A DNA stretch of 64,000 nucleotides from Undibacterium sp. (GTDB taxonomy: Bacteria > Pseudomonadota > Gammaproteobacteria > Burkholderiales > Burkholderiaceae_D), in assembly GCA_030645915.1 (NCBI GenBank), contig JAUSNO010000014.1, positions 1 through 64,000 of the forward strand, given 5' to 3'. The notes below the pieces were generated by a model that was given only the letters and a program-made list of their open reading frames with translations, had not been told where the DNA came from and ran no database searches. This document shows, piece after piece, positions 37,689 to 46,412 of this stretch. Within the stretch, counting starts at the first letter, position 1. Every line of letters begins with the position of its first letter. The position numbers were made by a program, and so were the translations under genes.

Positions 37689-39215
37689 TTAATTTTTTTG
37701 TGTTATTTCGTTGCTTGTATCGCTACCGTTTTTGTTGATGGGGATGCCTTGTAAAAACCAGGCCAAACGCACCATCGCTAAAGTATCTAAGGTGCAATAC
37801 TCACGCAATCCTAATGTTAATTCTTGTTTTCGATCTTCTGGTGTTTGGGGGTGCAAGATTTCACGGTAGGCAACTTGCGCATCACCGCCATTGCCAACGG
37901 TTAGCAGGTCGTAACGCAAATCTGCAGCGATGGTAGGTAGTACCGCTTTGATCGACCAAGAGCCTTTCATTTCTGGGTGATAATAATTTGCTCTGGTAAT
38001 TGGTAACAAGTCGACGATGCGACCATTAATCGCCAGTAGTGCAGGGGCCAGGTCTGGGTATAGATCAGCCAACTCAGCTATGCGACTTTTTTCAAATGAT
38101 TGGAAATATACAAAAATCGGACCAGCATAACCAAGCGCTTTGATCATTTGCTCTGCACATCGACGACGCGGATCATTGCCCGATACATCCAGAAACATGG
38201 CGTGTTTTAAATGATGATTAGCCTCTTCGGTATGGCAAGACCATTGAAAAGGTACCTGGCTTGCATAGGGGCGCGTTTGCTCCCAACGTGGTACGGCAAG
38301 ATTAATAGTTTCAAAATCCAGATAGTAGCGAGGGTAGCTCATTGCGGCCAATAGGTTTTTGGCCGCCGGAAAAAGTTCAGGCACGCCAGCGTGACTGACT
38401 CGCTGTATCCATTGCTGCGTTTCGTTGAGCAATTCGCTTGGCACTAGCAGCGCATCTTGTATGCCATTTGCATGAAACGCGTCCTTTGTAGCGGCGTGCA
38501 TCCGATACAAGATATCGAGTGTGTAGCTTGGTTCAAGTACTTGAATAATGTGCCGATTGCAATGGCGTTTAAAAGGGCATTCATACGGATCTTCGCATTG
38601 CAAACCAGGTTGAATATTTGGTTCTTCTCCGGCTAAAGTGGCCCGAGCCTCTTTGATCCATTCTGGTACCAATTTCAGCAACGGAAAAACGGCATCGTCT
38701 ACATTCACGTTGGTGAACATGCCGTGATAATCCCCCTTGCCCTGATAGACAAACGCCGTATTGATATGCATGACTTCTATCATACCCAGCGAGAGTTTGT
38801 TTTGTTGCAGAACCCAGGCCTGTATTGCGCAATCGTCTATGTGATAAGGCTTAACGCTAGCACTTGCCTTCACCTCTGCCATGCGATAGCCAGAAGCACC
38901 AGGCAATAACAGATCGGCGCGCACCAAGACGCCATCATGTTGAAAGGTGGCTTCAAAAATTGGCAGCTCGGGATGTGTTATCAAAGCAGCTCTAGTGGAG
39001 TTGAGCGCCGCGGACAAATCATCGTCGTCTTCGATCAATATGCCGGAAGGGTAAAGCGTTCTCGCTACTTCGCCAACTTCAAAACCAATTTCAAAGGTCT
39101 GCGCGATATGGTCAGATATTTCAAGTAAATCTCGACGGTGAATTTGCAGCCAAAGTCGCTTGGGGCATTGCTTCCAGGCGATGAGGCGAGATTTTGAGAG
39201 GCCGTGACCTGACAT
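37689..39215 (-). CDS. Cas4-like/DUF2779 nuclease
   Basis: The 508-residue protein joins a Cas4-like PD-(D/E)xK half (1-225) to a DUF2779 half. Cys17, and Cys207, Cys213 and Cys219 (CEDPYECPFKRHC) are placed like the iron-sulfur ligands of Cas4/AddB. Asp101 and Glu114-Val-Lys116 (RADLLL then MAEVKAS) form the nuclease motif. The second half begins YYLDFETINLAVP with Asp300/Glu302, as in DnaQ-like exonucleases. Both active sites look intact. It is the first gene of a two-gene unit with the WYL regulator. A role in DNA end processing or defence is inferred. Confidence 0.83.
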   Translation of the reverse strand: MSGHGLSKSRLIAWKQCPKRLWLQIHRRDLLEISDHIAQTFEIGFEVGEVARTLYPSGILIEDDDDLSAALNSTRAALITHPELPIFEATFQHDGVLVRADLLLPGASGYRMAEVKASASVKPYHIDDCAIQAWVLQQNKLSLGMIEVMHINTAFVYQGKGDYHGMFTNVNVDDAVFPLLKLVPEWIKEARATLAGEEPNIQPGLQCEDPYECPFKRHCNRHIIQVLEPSYTLDILYRMHAATKDAFHANGIQDALLVPSELLNETQQWIQRVSHAGVPELFPAAKNLLAAMSYPRYYLDFETINLAVPRWEQTRPYASQVPFQWSCHTEEANHHLKHAMFLDVSGNDPRRRCAEQMIKALGYAGPIFVYFQSFEKSRIAELADLYPDLAPALLAINGRIVDLLPITRANYYHPEMKGSWSIKAVLPTIAADLRYDLLTVGNGGDAQVAYREILHPQTPEDRKQELTLGLREYCTLDTLAMVRLAWFLQGIPINKNGSDTSNEITQKN

Positions 39216-39339
39216 GTTGTTTGCCCATTTGAAGTGTTAACATTTACAGGATAATAATAATGTACGTCATAATGTGTCGCACTAAAATTTTTAATTCCGG
39301 TGTCACTCACAGAATTTGGATGATTGACTTAGACTTCAG
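39216..39339. promoter_or_regulatory. Promoter region of the DUF2779/WYL pair
   Basis: This stretch lies between the start of the DUF2779 gene and the left end of the IS66-type element. It is AT-rich and must contain the minus-strand promoter of the nuclease and WYL genes, but I could not pick out a clear -35/-10 pair. The insertion sequence lies about 125 bases upstream of the start codon and may influence expression. Confidence 0.35.
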
Positions 39340-40965
39340 TGTTGCAGCGTTACTGTTCACCCCCCTATAAGCGGAGAGTACATAGTATTTTCGGAATAAG
39401 ATGCCGTTTTTGACGTTTGCAGGCAACAGATCGCTTGTAAACGTCATCGGGTATCTGCAAAATGGAGGGCATGACTGAGCCACTTTCGCCCATAAACAAC
39501 CTGGAAACCATGAGCCACGCGGAGGCGATCGCCTGCGTGCAGATGTTGCTCAAGAGGCTAGAGTCGTGGGATGCCCTGGAAAAAATTATCTTTCAACAGC
39601 AAGAAGAGATTGCGCAACTCAAGGCCAGGCTGAGTAAAGATAGTCACAACTCGAGTAAGCCGCCGTCCTCGGATGGATTGGCGCGACGCGCCAAATCTTT
39701 ACGCACAAAGACGGGCGCAAAGGCAGGCGGACAAGTGGGTCATGTCGGCAGCACGCTTAAAAAAAGCACCCGGATTGACCACGTTATCGTGCACCAATTG
39801 CCTGGCCAGTGCGGGATCTGTGGCCACAGTTTTAACGGCATGAGCAGCAGCGAGGAAGCAGAGACGCGCCAGGTCATTGATCTGCCCGCGCTGCGTTTTG
39901 AAATCACGGAACACCGCGTACTACGCGTCCAGTGCCGCTGCGGTGCCCAGACCTGCAGCAGTTTCCCAGACGATGTGATCAGTGCTGTGCAATATGGCCC
40001 TACGATTCGCGCCGCGGCCGTCTATCTGAATCAATATCAACAAGTGCCCTATCAACGATGTGCCGCTGCGCTACAGGACTTATTTGGTCTGCGTATTGCG
40101 GCCAGTTCGGTGGTCAATTATGTCCGGCAAGTAGCCAATGCGCTCCGTCCTGAGGTGGACAAAATCAAAGAGATATTGCTCACGCAAGCAGCCGTCCATT
40201 TCGACGAAACCGGCTTGCGCCAAGGTAAAACATTGGTCTGGACGCATAGCGCTTCCACCGCCTGCTTCACCTGGTATGGCGTCCATCAAAAACGTGGGTG
40301 TGATGCCATCAATGACTTCAATATCCTGCCGCGTTTCAAGGGTGTTGCCATTCATGATGGCATGAAATCGTATCGCCAATATAGCTGTTCACACGGCTTA
40401 TGCAACGCCCATCATTTACGCGAATTATTGTTTATCTTTGAGAGCACCGGAGAACCCTGGGCCAGAGCGATGATGCACTTGCTATGCGAAGCCAAAGAGT
40501 TAAAGAGCGCCTTGCAAAGCGATGGCAAAGAACTCAATCGCACGCAGATGAAAGACATTGAGCAACGCTATATCCGTTTGCTTGGAGAAGGGATGAAAGC
40601 CCATCCTGAAAGGAAACGCAAAGCGAGCGCCCCGCACCAACGTGGGCAAGTCAAACAATCCGACGCGACCAATTTATTGCGACGTCTGTTTGACTACTCT
40701 GATGATGTCCTGCGTTTCACCAGCGAGCCCGACGTGCCGTTCGATAATAATCAAGCCGAACGCGATTTACGGATGATTAAACTGAAACAAAAAATCTCTG
40801 GCTGTTTCCGCAGTTGGGAGGGCGTCGACTATTTTTGCACCATCCGCTCCTATCTTTCAACTTTACATAAAAACAAGCAAAATCTCTACGAAGCGCTCAC
40901 GCAAACCTTTAACGGGCGTGCCCCTGCGGCTGTTTAGCCGGGGGCTGAATAGTAACGTTGCAGCA
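39340..40965 (+). mobile_element. IS66-family insertion sequence, single-ORF type
   Basis: The ends are imperfect inverted repeats: TTGCAGCGTTACTGTTCACC near 39342 corresponds to the reverse complement of the stretch ending near 40964, with 22 of 25 bases matching. The element is about 1.63 kb and holds only the large transposase (no TnpA or TnpB genes). I found no clear 8-bp target duplication in the flanks, so the outer edges are uncertain by a base or two. It lies at the right end of the island, 15 bases before the flanking repeat. Confidence 0.82.
39462..40937 (+). CDS. IS66-family transposase
   Basis: The 491-residue protein has the IS66 order: N-terminal coiled coil ending in QLKARLSKDSHNSSKPPSSDG, a zinc-binding region (GQCGICGHSF, then CRCGAQTC), then a DDE transposase domain. 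Likely catalytic residues are the Asp in VHFDETGLR, the Asp in VAIHDGMKSY, and the Glu in FDNNQAERDLRMIKLK. The open reading frame is intact, so the element may be active. I start it at 39462; an ATG at 39471 is also possible. Confidence 0.93.
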   Translation: MEGMTEPLSPINNLETMSHAEAIACVQMLLKRLESWDALEKIIFQQQEEIAQLKARLSKDSHNSSKPPSSDGLARRAKSLRTKTGAKAGGQVGHVGSTLKKSTRIDHVIVHQLPGQCGICGHSFNGMSSSEEAETRQVIDLPALRFEITEHRVLRVQCRCGAQTCSSFPDDVISAVQYGPTIRAAAVYLNQYQQVPYQRCAAALQDLFGLRIAASSVVNYVRQVANALRPEVDKIKEILLTQAAVHFDETGLRQGKTLVWTHSASTACFTWYGVHQKRGCDAINDFNILPRFKGVAIHDGMKSYRQYSCSHGLCNAHHLRELLFIFESTGEPWARAMMHLLCEAKELKSALQSDGKELNRTQMKDIEQRYIRLLGEGMKAHPERKRKASAPHQRGQVKQSDATNLLRRLFDYSDDVLRFTSEPDVPFDNNQAERDLRMIKLKQKISGCFRSWEGVDYFCTIRSYLSTLHKNKQNLYEALTQTFNGRAPAAV

Positions 40966-40980
40966 TTCATTGCTAATAGT

Positions 40981-41067
40981 GCATGCCCCAACACGCACTA
41001 TCCATGCGGGTTTCAAGCCTGATGCTGCCAGAAGGCGCATGAATGGTGCGCTGTGGGCTATGCCTTG
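40981..41067. repeat. Dispersed palindromic repeat, copy 6 (right flank of island)
   Basis: This copy is in the same orientation as copy 5 at 31501 and nearly identical to it, so the two form direct repeats about 9.5 kb apart. It follows the IS66 element after only 15 bases. The 303-base gap from the transposase stop to the next gene holds only the element's right end, this repeat and a promoter. Confidence 0.88.
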
Positions 41068-41166
41068 GTTTGGCGTGTACCAGCCCACCGGTACGCATGG
41101 CTGTTTTTCTTTTTTTGCTTTGATTTTACGCACGGAAACGCGTTGTTTTTAGCGCCACGGTATTAC

Positions 41167-41195
41167 TTAAACTATTAACAATTTTGCGCTATGAT
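41167..41195 (+). promoter_or_regulatory. Putative promoter of the secreted-unknown gene
   Basis: TTAAAC (41167-41172) and TATGAT (41190-41195) are 17 bases apart, 47 bases before the ATG at 41242, which itself has a GAGGAG ribosome site. Moderate match to sigma-70. Confidence 0.4.
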
Positions 41196-41241
41196 GAACT
41201 GGTCAGCACGTTGCTAGCGAGTCCTTAACTATGAGGAGTTC

Positions 41242-42570
41242 ATGATGAAGACCTTTGTTGTTCGTACGCGTATCAAGCCATTGTTGCACGCCATGTTCGC
41301 TGTTTGCTCAATGTTAACTATTCCCTTGCTCGCTTCTGCGCAGTCCAAGGCGGTAAAGCAAGTCGTCAAGCCACCTGTTGCACTCGCTTACATCGATGTT
41401 GCCACTAGCGCCAGTGATATGCCGGGAGCGAACATGATGGGGGCGGCAGCCCAGGGCGCACAATCCGGCGGCGGTTTTTTCGGCGCATTGAGTGGCCTGG
41501 CAAAAGGGGCGGTCAGTGGCGCGAGTGATCGAGGTAACGTGTTTGGCAATACCCGGGCGATGGGATTTGGCATGGGGCGATTTGTCGACGTCTCTGTCTA
41601 CACCAACAAAAACAGCAGCCTTGCCGAGGCGACACAGATGATACCGGTAGCGATGAATCTGGGTGAGTCGCTCAAGCTGATGGCACCTGTTCCGGATAAA
41701 CCGGTGCCAACGACTGTCGATGAGAGCCCCATCGAGCCGAGTTACGAAAAACCAAAGGGGAAAATTTCGATTTATTGGGGCTGCGGCGAGAAAATTCGTC
41801 CCGGCCAGCCGCGCACTTTAGATGTTGCCAAGGCGTCGATGGATGACTATGCAAAGTTTTTTGTCATGCGTGGCAAGACCACCAAGGGCGCGCGTTCGCA
41901 GCCTGGGCATCCGGCCTGGCCAAATAAAATGGATGACCGCAAAGTGCCCGAGAGCGCGTCTCTGGTCGGGCAGCATAGTTTTATCGGCAATGGTATCCCC
42001 GATAATTTTAAGGTGGCGCTGGGCGCCCCGCAAGATCTGATGCCTTCGATCGCGCTACATCAAAGCAAGAATGATGGTGCAGTCCATCTTGAGTGGAAAT
42101 CCATTCCTTATGCGCGCGGCTACTTCATCAGCGTGATGGGTGGCCAGTCGGGCGGTGGTGATTCTGGTGAAGTCATCGTCTGGACATCAAGCGAGCTGGC
42201 TGATTTTGGCTTTGGACTGGTCGATTATCAGTCCAATGCCGATATCGATAAGTGGATAGGTGAAAAAGTGATCTTGCCCGCAAACACGATCAAGTGCGAT
42301 GTGCCTAAAGGCATTTTCAGTGACAATGGCGGTGGCATGTTGCGTATGATTGCGTATGGTTCCGATGCATTTTTTGCTTATCCGCCTCGCCCCAATGATC
42401 CTAAGGTCGCATGGGAACCCGATTGGCAAACCAAGGTGCGCGTTAAATCGACCTTTAGTTCGATGCTAGGCGGCTTCGGTGATGCAGAAGAGCGCAAGCA
42501 GCAACAAGCGCCAAAAGAAGAAAAGAAATTGAAACCTGCAGATCTCCTCAAAGGTCTGTTTGGTAAGTAA
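41242..42570 (+). CDS. Secreted protein of unknown function
   Basis: The 442-residue protein has a signal peptide with cleavage near LASAQSKA, a Gly/Ala-rich stretch (about 55-90; GAAAQGAQSGGGFFGAL) that might form a flexible or membrane-associated segment, and a larger globular part with IYWGCGEKIRPGQPR and PYARGYFISVMGGQSGGGDSG. The tail is Lys/Glu-rich and ends in LLKGLFGK. I recognise no family. The next gene encodes a FlgT-like secreted protein in the same direction, 90 bases downstream, so the pair may act together at the cell envelope. Confidence 0.72.
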   Translation: MMKTFVVRTRIKPLLHAMFAVCSMLTIPLLASAQSKAVKQVVKPPVALAYIDVATSASDMPGANMMGAAAQGAQSGGGFFGALSGLAKGAVSGASDRGNVFGNTRAMGFGMGRFVDVSVYTNKNSSLAEATQMIPVAMNLGESLKLMAPVPDKPVPTTVDESPIEPSYEKPKGKISIYWGCGEKIRPGQPRTLDVAKASMDDYAKFFVMRGKTTKGARSQPGHPAWPNKMDDRKVPESASLVGQHSFIGNGIPDNFKVALGAPQDLMPSIALHQSKNDGAVHLEWKSIPYARGYFISVMGGQSGGGDSGEVIVWTSSELADFGFGLVDYQSNADIDKWIGEKVILPANTIKCDVPKGIFSDNGGGMLRMIAYGSDAFFAYPPRPNDPKVAWEPDWQTKVRVKSTFSSMLGGFGDAEERKQQQAPKEEKKLKPADLLKGLFGK

Positions 42571-42660
42571 AAGACGTGCCGCCTGGATCTGCCCGGATTG
42601 AATGGTCGGGCGTCCAGATTGTGGACTTGATCCGATTGATAATGACGGGAAGAAAAATTG

Positions 42661-43680
42661 ATGATGCGATCTCACTTGGTTTCATGTTTGGCAGGATGCA
42701 CTTGCTTTTTCTTTTTGTCGGCAACTAGCTGTCTGGCGCAACAAACCACCGCGGCACCGCCAGTGACGCCGCTGACTGTCAGTACGCTGGATGTAACGGC
42801 TTCCGCAACGTCCTCAAACTGGGAGCCTGTAGCGCAGAGCCAGTCTGCTGCGCGACATGTCAAGAAAAAAATACTCGCCACCGCCTTCGCCATCAATAAG
42901 CCTGCACAGGTGGCAGATATTGATCACATCGAGCAGGGTTTTCCGCGTGAATTGTTGCGCAATCTGGAACAGTCACGCCATTTTCTGGTTCGCAGTTCTC
43001 CCGATTTACTTTCTTTTACGGCGCAGACAGAAGCGCCTGGTCAAAAGCTGGTCAAGCAGGTTGCGGCAGAAAATGATAGCCAGTTTGTCATTTCTGGCGA
43101 GATCCGCAATGCCGGTGTCCAGATTGAGAAGAAGTACTGGGGCATGTGGAGTATCAGCAAACGGCATATTGAAATCGAATTGGCCGTTTATGACGGTGTT
43201 AGCGGGGCACTGCTTGCACGGCACCTTCTGCATCAACAGGCCCAAGGCGAGGCGAAGGTCGGGCGTGATAAACCGTTTGGCAGTGCGGTTTTTTATGCGA
43301 CCGGCTACGGCAAGGCAATTGCTGCCTTGCTTGATGAGTCAGCAAGCTTAATCGCCAGCGATCTTGAGTCGCATGCAGCCTTGGCCAAGATTATAAAAAT
43401 AGGCAACGGCCAGATCGTGATTGATGCGGGGAAGTCATCGGAGATAGCAGCGGGCGATCTGGCGAGTGTGGCGGTGGCAAACAATGAGTTGCCAACGCTG
43501 GGCTTGAAATCCTCGCAAACGATGCCGCTGGTATATGGAGTGCCACATACCATCGTCGGTAAGGTGGCGATTATCCAGGCGCAGCAGTTATTTTCAGTCG
43601 GCGAGTTATCTGCTGAAGTGAAGGCTGACGATGTCAAAGTGGGCGATTTTGTGCGTTTTGACAACGTCATGGCGAACTGA
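42661..43680 (+). CDS. FlgT-like secreted protein
   Basis: The roughly 339-residue protein has a signal peptide ending near CLAQQ. The region from residue 68 (VKKKILATAFAINKPAQVAD, then IEQGFPRELLRNLEQS) matches the middle domain of FlgT, the H-ring protein of sodium-driven flagellar motors. The C-terminal part (IVIDAGKSSEIAAGDLASV and VKVGDFVRF) matches the small C-terminal domain. No flagellar gene is nearby, so the role may be in the motor or a different envelope structure. The start could be 42661 or 42664. Confidence 0.75.
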   Translation: MMRSHLVSCLAGCTCFFFLSATSCLAQQTTAAPPVTPLTVSTLDVTASATSSNWEPVAQSQSAARHVKKKILATAFAINKPAQVADIDHIEQGFPRELLRNLEQSRHFLVRSSPDLLSFTAQTEAPGQKLVKQVAAENDSQFVISGEIRNAGVQIEKKYWGMWSISKRHIEIELAVYDGVSGALLARHLLHQQAQGEAKVGRDKPFGSAVFYATGYGKAIAALLDESASLIASDLESHAALAKIIKIGNGQIVIDAGKSSEIAAGDLASVAVANNELPTLGLKSSQTMPLVYGVPHTIVGKVAIIQAQQLFSVGELSAEVKADDVKVGDFVRFDNVMAN

Positions 43681-43681
43681 A

Positions 43682-45367
43682 TCAATGGTGTTTAGCTCTT
43701 TCTTCTTCCTGTAACCGCAATACGCGTCTTTGCACTTTGCCGGTGGTAGTCATCGGCAGGGCGTCGATAAATTCAATTTCTTTCGGGTACTCATAGGGCG
43801 CGAGTTTACCGCGCACATGGGTTTGCAATTCTGCGATGAGTGCATCGCTAGCTGTTACGCCGCTACATAAGACCACGTAGGCTTTGACCAGGTTGCCGCG
43901 CTCCTTGTCGGGTTTTGGTACGACGACGGCATTGCTTACTGCCGGGTGCTTGACCAGGCAATTTTCTATTTCTGAAGGCCCGATGCGGTAACCCGCCGCT
44001 TTAAACATATCGTCTGCGCGCCCCTGGTACCAGAGATAGCCGTCAGCATCGCGCAAGGCCAGATCGCCGGTGCGGCACCAGTCGCCGGTAAACTTGCTGC
44101 GGGTGGCATCGGGATTCTTCCAGTAACCTAAAAAGAACACCGGGTCGGCATGTCCGTGGATATCGCAGCGGTGCACCGCCACTTCGCCGATCTCGCCATC
44201 GGCAACGGTCTTGCCAGCATCGTCAATCACCGCAACGCGATGACCCGGGTAAGCGCGCCCCATGCTGCCTGGTTTGGCGGGCCATTGGTGATTGCTATTG
44301 CCGACGATATAGTTCATCTCGGTCTGGCCAAACATTTCATTCGGTGTCACACCCAGGGCCGATTGGCACCACGTAAAGACGGCATCCCCTACGGCCTCGC
44401 CGGCGCTCATGATGGCGCGCAGTTTCAGATTATATTTTTCTCGCGGTGCCAGGCTCGCTTTCATCATTAACTTCAATGCAGTCGGAAACAGAAAGGTATT
44501 GGTCACCGCATATTTTTCCATCAGATAGTAGGCGGTCTCGGCAGAGAATCTGCCCTGATAGCCGACAATGGGTTTGCCAAAATACAGCGTAGGCAGCAAG
44601 GCATCCATCAGGCCGCCGGTCCAGGCCCAGTCTGCGGGCGACCAGAACACATCGTTTTTTTGCGGAAACCAGTTTTGCGAAGCCACAAAGCCAGTCAGAT
44701 TGCCGATCAATGCCGAATGCGGAATCAGCGCGCCCTTTGGTGCACCGGTGGTGCCACTGGTGTAAATCAGGATGGCCGGATCGTGCGCCAGCGTCGCTAC
44801 GGCATCAAAATGATCTGCCAATTGACTGACGGCGCTGTGCCAATCGAGTGCACCGTCTGCGCTGCAATCAAGGGTAATGACGGTTTGCAAAGCCGGGCAG
44901 TTGTGACGGATTTCCTGATAGGCATCGACGCCACTTTGATCGATGATCAGTGCCACCGCTTCGCTATGCTGCAGGCGGTATTCCAGCGCTTCCGGCCCGA
45001 ACAGGAACGACAGAGGCATGGCGATCGCCCCCATCTGCAAGCAGGCAATCATGGTGATGGCGGTCTCTGGCCTTTGCGGCAAGATACAGGCAACTACATC
45101 GCCTCGCCGAACCCCTTGTGCTGCTAATAATTGGGATAGCAGGTTCGCTCTGCGTTGCAGGTCCTGATAGCTGAGTGTTTCGGTATTGCCTTCTGCATCT
45201 TCGTAATAGATGGCGATTTTCGATCGACGTTCAGCATCGTCTGCCCAGCGCTGGCTGCACACCTGCGCAATATTGAATTGTGTCGGTACTTCCCATTGAA
45301 ACTGCTGGTACAGCGCATCATAGTGACTGTCTTGAGGTGGGTTTTTCTTGCTTTGCAACTTCGCCAT
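43682..45367 (-). CDS. AMP-forming acyl-CoA synthetase
   Basis: The 561-residue ligase activates a carboxylic acid with ATP and couples it to CoA. I start it at 45367 behind GGAGATGTC; the frame extends upstream to 45433 but through the operator. Motifs are ILIYTSGTTGAPKGALIP (P-loop-like), EMFGQTEMNY, GDLALRDADGYLWYQGRADDM, and TTGKVQRR with the catalytic Lys. Similarity is to medium-chain and benzoate/acetate-type synthetases; the acid is unknown. It is divergent from an alpha/beta hydrolase gene. Confidence 0.9.
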   Translation of the reverse strand: MAKLQSKKNPPQDSHYDALYQQFQWEVPTQFNIAQVCSQRWADDAERRSKIAIYYEDAEGNTETLSYQDLQRRANLLSQLLAAQGVRRGDVVACILPQRPETAITMIACLQMGAIAMPLSFLFGPEALEYRLQHSEAVALIIDQSGVDAYQEIRHNCPALQTVITLDCSADGALDWHSAVSQLADHFDAVATLAHDPAILIYTSGTTGAPKGALIPHSALIGNLTGFVASQNWFPQKNDVFWSPADWAWTGGLMDALLPTLYFGKPIVGYQGRFSAETAYYLMEKYAVTNTFLFPTALKLMMKASLAPREKYNLKLRAIMSAGEAVGDAVFTWCQSALGVTPNEMFGQTEMNYIVGNSNHQWPAKPGSMGRAYPGHRVAVIDDAGKTVADGEIGEVAVHRCDIHGHADPVFFLGYWKNPDATRSKFTGDWCRTGDLALRDADGYLWYQGRADDMFKAAGYRIGPSEIENCLVKHPAVSNAVVVPKPDKERGNLVKAYVVLCSGVTASDALIAELQTHVRGKLAPYEYPKEIEFIDALPMTTTGKVQRRVLRLQEEERAKHH

Positions 45368-45382
45368 GACATCTCCGGTATA

Positions 45383-45401
45383 ATTATAGAACGGTCGTTC
45401 T
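45383..45401. promoter_or_regulatory. Palindromic operator overlapping the acyl-CoA synthetase promoter
   Basis: AGAACG-GT-CGTTCT (45388-45401) is a perfect palindrome with a 2-base centre. A minus-strand TATAAT (45383-45388) directly adjoins and overlaps it. Sites of this shape are used by TetR-type regulators of acyl-CoA metabolism. No regulator gene is adjacent, so it would act in trans on the synthetase and perhaps the divergent hydrolase. Confidence 0.75.
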
Positions 45402-45450
45402 TTTCTATCGTTCTTTGATTCAGCATTCCTCATTTCACATCGAATTTATC

Positions 45451-46329
45451 ATGAAACCATCACGCTCAGAATTTATCAGTATCCGCGGTTTGCAAACCCA
45501 TGTACGTCATTGGGGAGACGAAACAGCGCCAATACTGGTGATGGTGCACGGCTGGATGGACGTTTCCGCCTCGTTCCAGTTTGTCGTCGATTGCCTGCAA
45601 AAAGAATGGCACGTCATCGCTCCAGACTGGCGCGGTTTTGGCCTGACTGAAACACCGAAGACTGACACTTACTGGTTTCCTGAATATCTGGCCGATCTCG
45701 ATGCTATTCTTGAGCATTACCAGCCAGATGTACCGGTCAATTTATTAGGCCATAGCATGGGCGGCAACGTCGCCTCGATTTACGCCGGCGTACGGCCGGA
45801 ACGGATCAGTAAGTTGATCAATCTGGAAGGCTTTGGCATGCCGCTGACTCATCCAAAACAAGCGCCAGGCCGGTATCGCAAATGGCTGGACGAATTGCGC
45901 ACCACGCCGACCATGCGCATCTATGCCAGCCAGACAGAAGTGGCGGGGCGCTTGCAAAAGACCAATCCGCGTTTGTCTGACGAACGTGCTGCCTTCCTGT
46001 CTCAGCATTGGGCCAGGGAGAATGCACAGGGCCAATGGGAGATACTGGGTGACCCGGCGCACAAAAATTCAAGCCCGTTGCTGTATCGGGTAGAAGAAAT
46101 TATGGCGTGTTGGCAAAAAATTACCGCGCCTGTGCTATGGGTAGAAGCGAATGACACCGATGTCTGGCGCTGGATGGGGCCAAAAGAAGAGGCGCGGGTG
46201 GAGATCAACAAACGGATCGCTTTTATTCCTGTCGTGCAAACCGAGATGATCATGGACGCCGGCCACATGCTGCATCACGATCAGCCTGAGATTTTGGCAA
46301 AACTGGTGGAAGATTTCCTACTAAATTGA
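45451..46329 (+). CDS. Alpha/beta hydrolase
   Basis: The 292-residue hydrolase starts at the ATG at 45451 (the frame is open back to 45415). The oxyanion motif MVHGWMDVSASF and the nucleophile elbow LLGHSMGGN (Ser near 108) are clear; the acid is probably in WVEANDTD and the His in MDAGHMLHHD. The divergent acyl-CoA synthetase and the shared palindrome suggest a link to ester or acyl breakdown, in which the hydrolase frees an acid that the synthetase activates. This is inference. Confidence 0.88.
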   Translation: MKPSRSEFISIRGLQTHVRHWGDETAPILVMVHGWMDVSASFQFVVDCLQKEWHVIAPDWRGFGLTETPKTDTYWFPEYLADLDAILEHYQPDVPVNLLGHSMGGNVASIYAGVRPERISKLINLEGFGMPLTHPKQAPGRYRKWLDELRTTPTMRIYASQTEVAGRLQKTNPRLSDERAAFLSQHWARENAQGQWEILGDPAHKNSSPLLYRVEEIMACWQKITAPVLWVEANDTDVWRWMGPKEEARVEINKRIAFIPVVQTEMIMDAGHMLHHDQPEILAKLVEDFLLN

Positions 46330-46412
46330 ATTTCCCCGCGGTATTGTCTGCGCTAATTGGTGTACGCTGAGCGCCGATCTCAACCTATGCACTTGCAGGC
46401 CTTTTCAATTTG

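Noticed and set aside
31501..41067. Integrative element with integrase and attachment sites
   Set aside because: There is no integrase, relaxase or tRNA gene at either end; the flanking repeats are members of a dispersed palindromic family rather than att sites.
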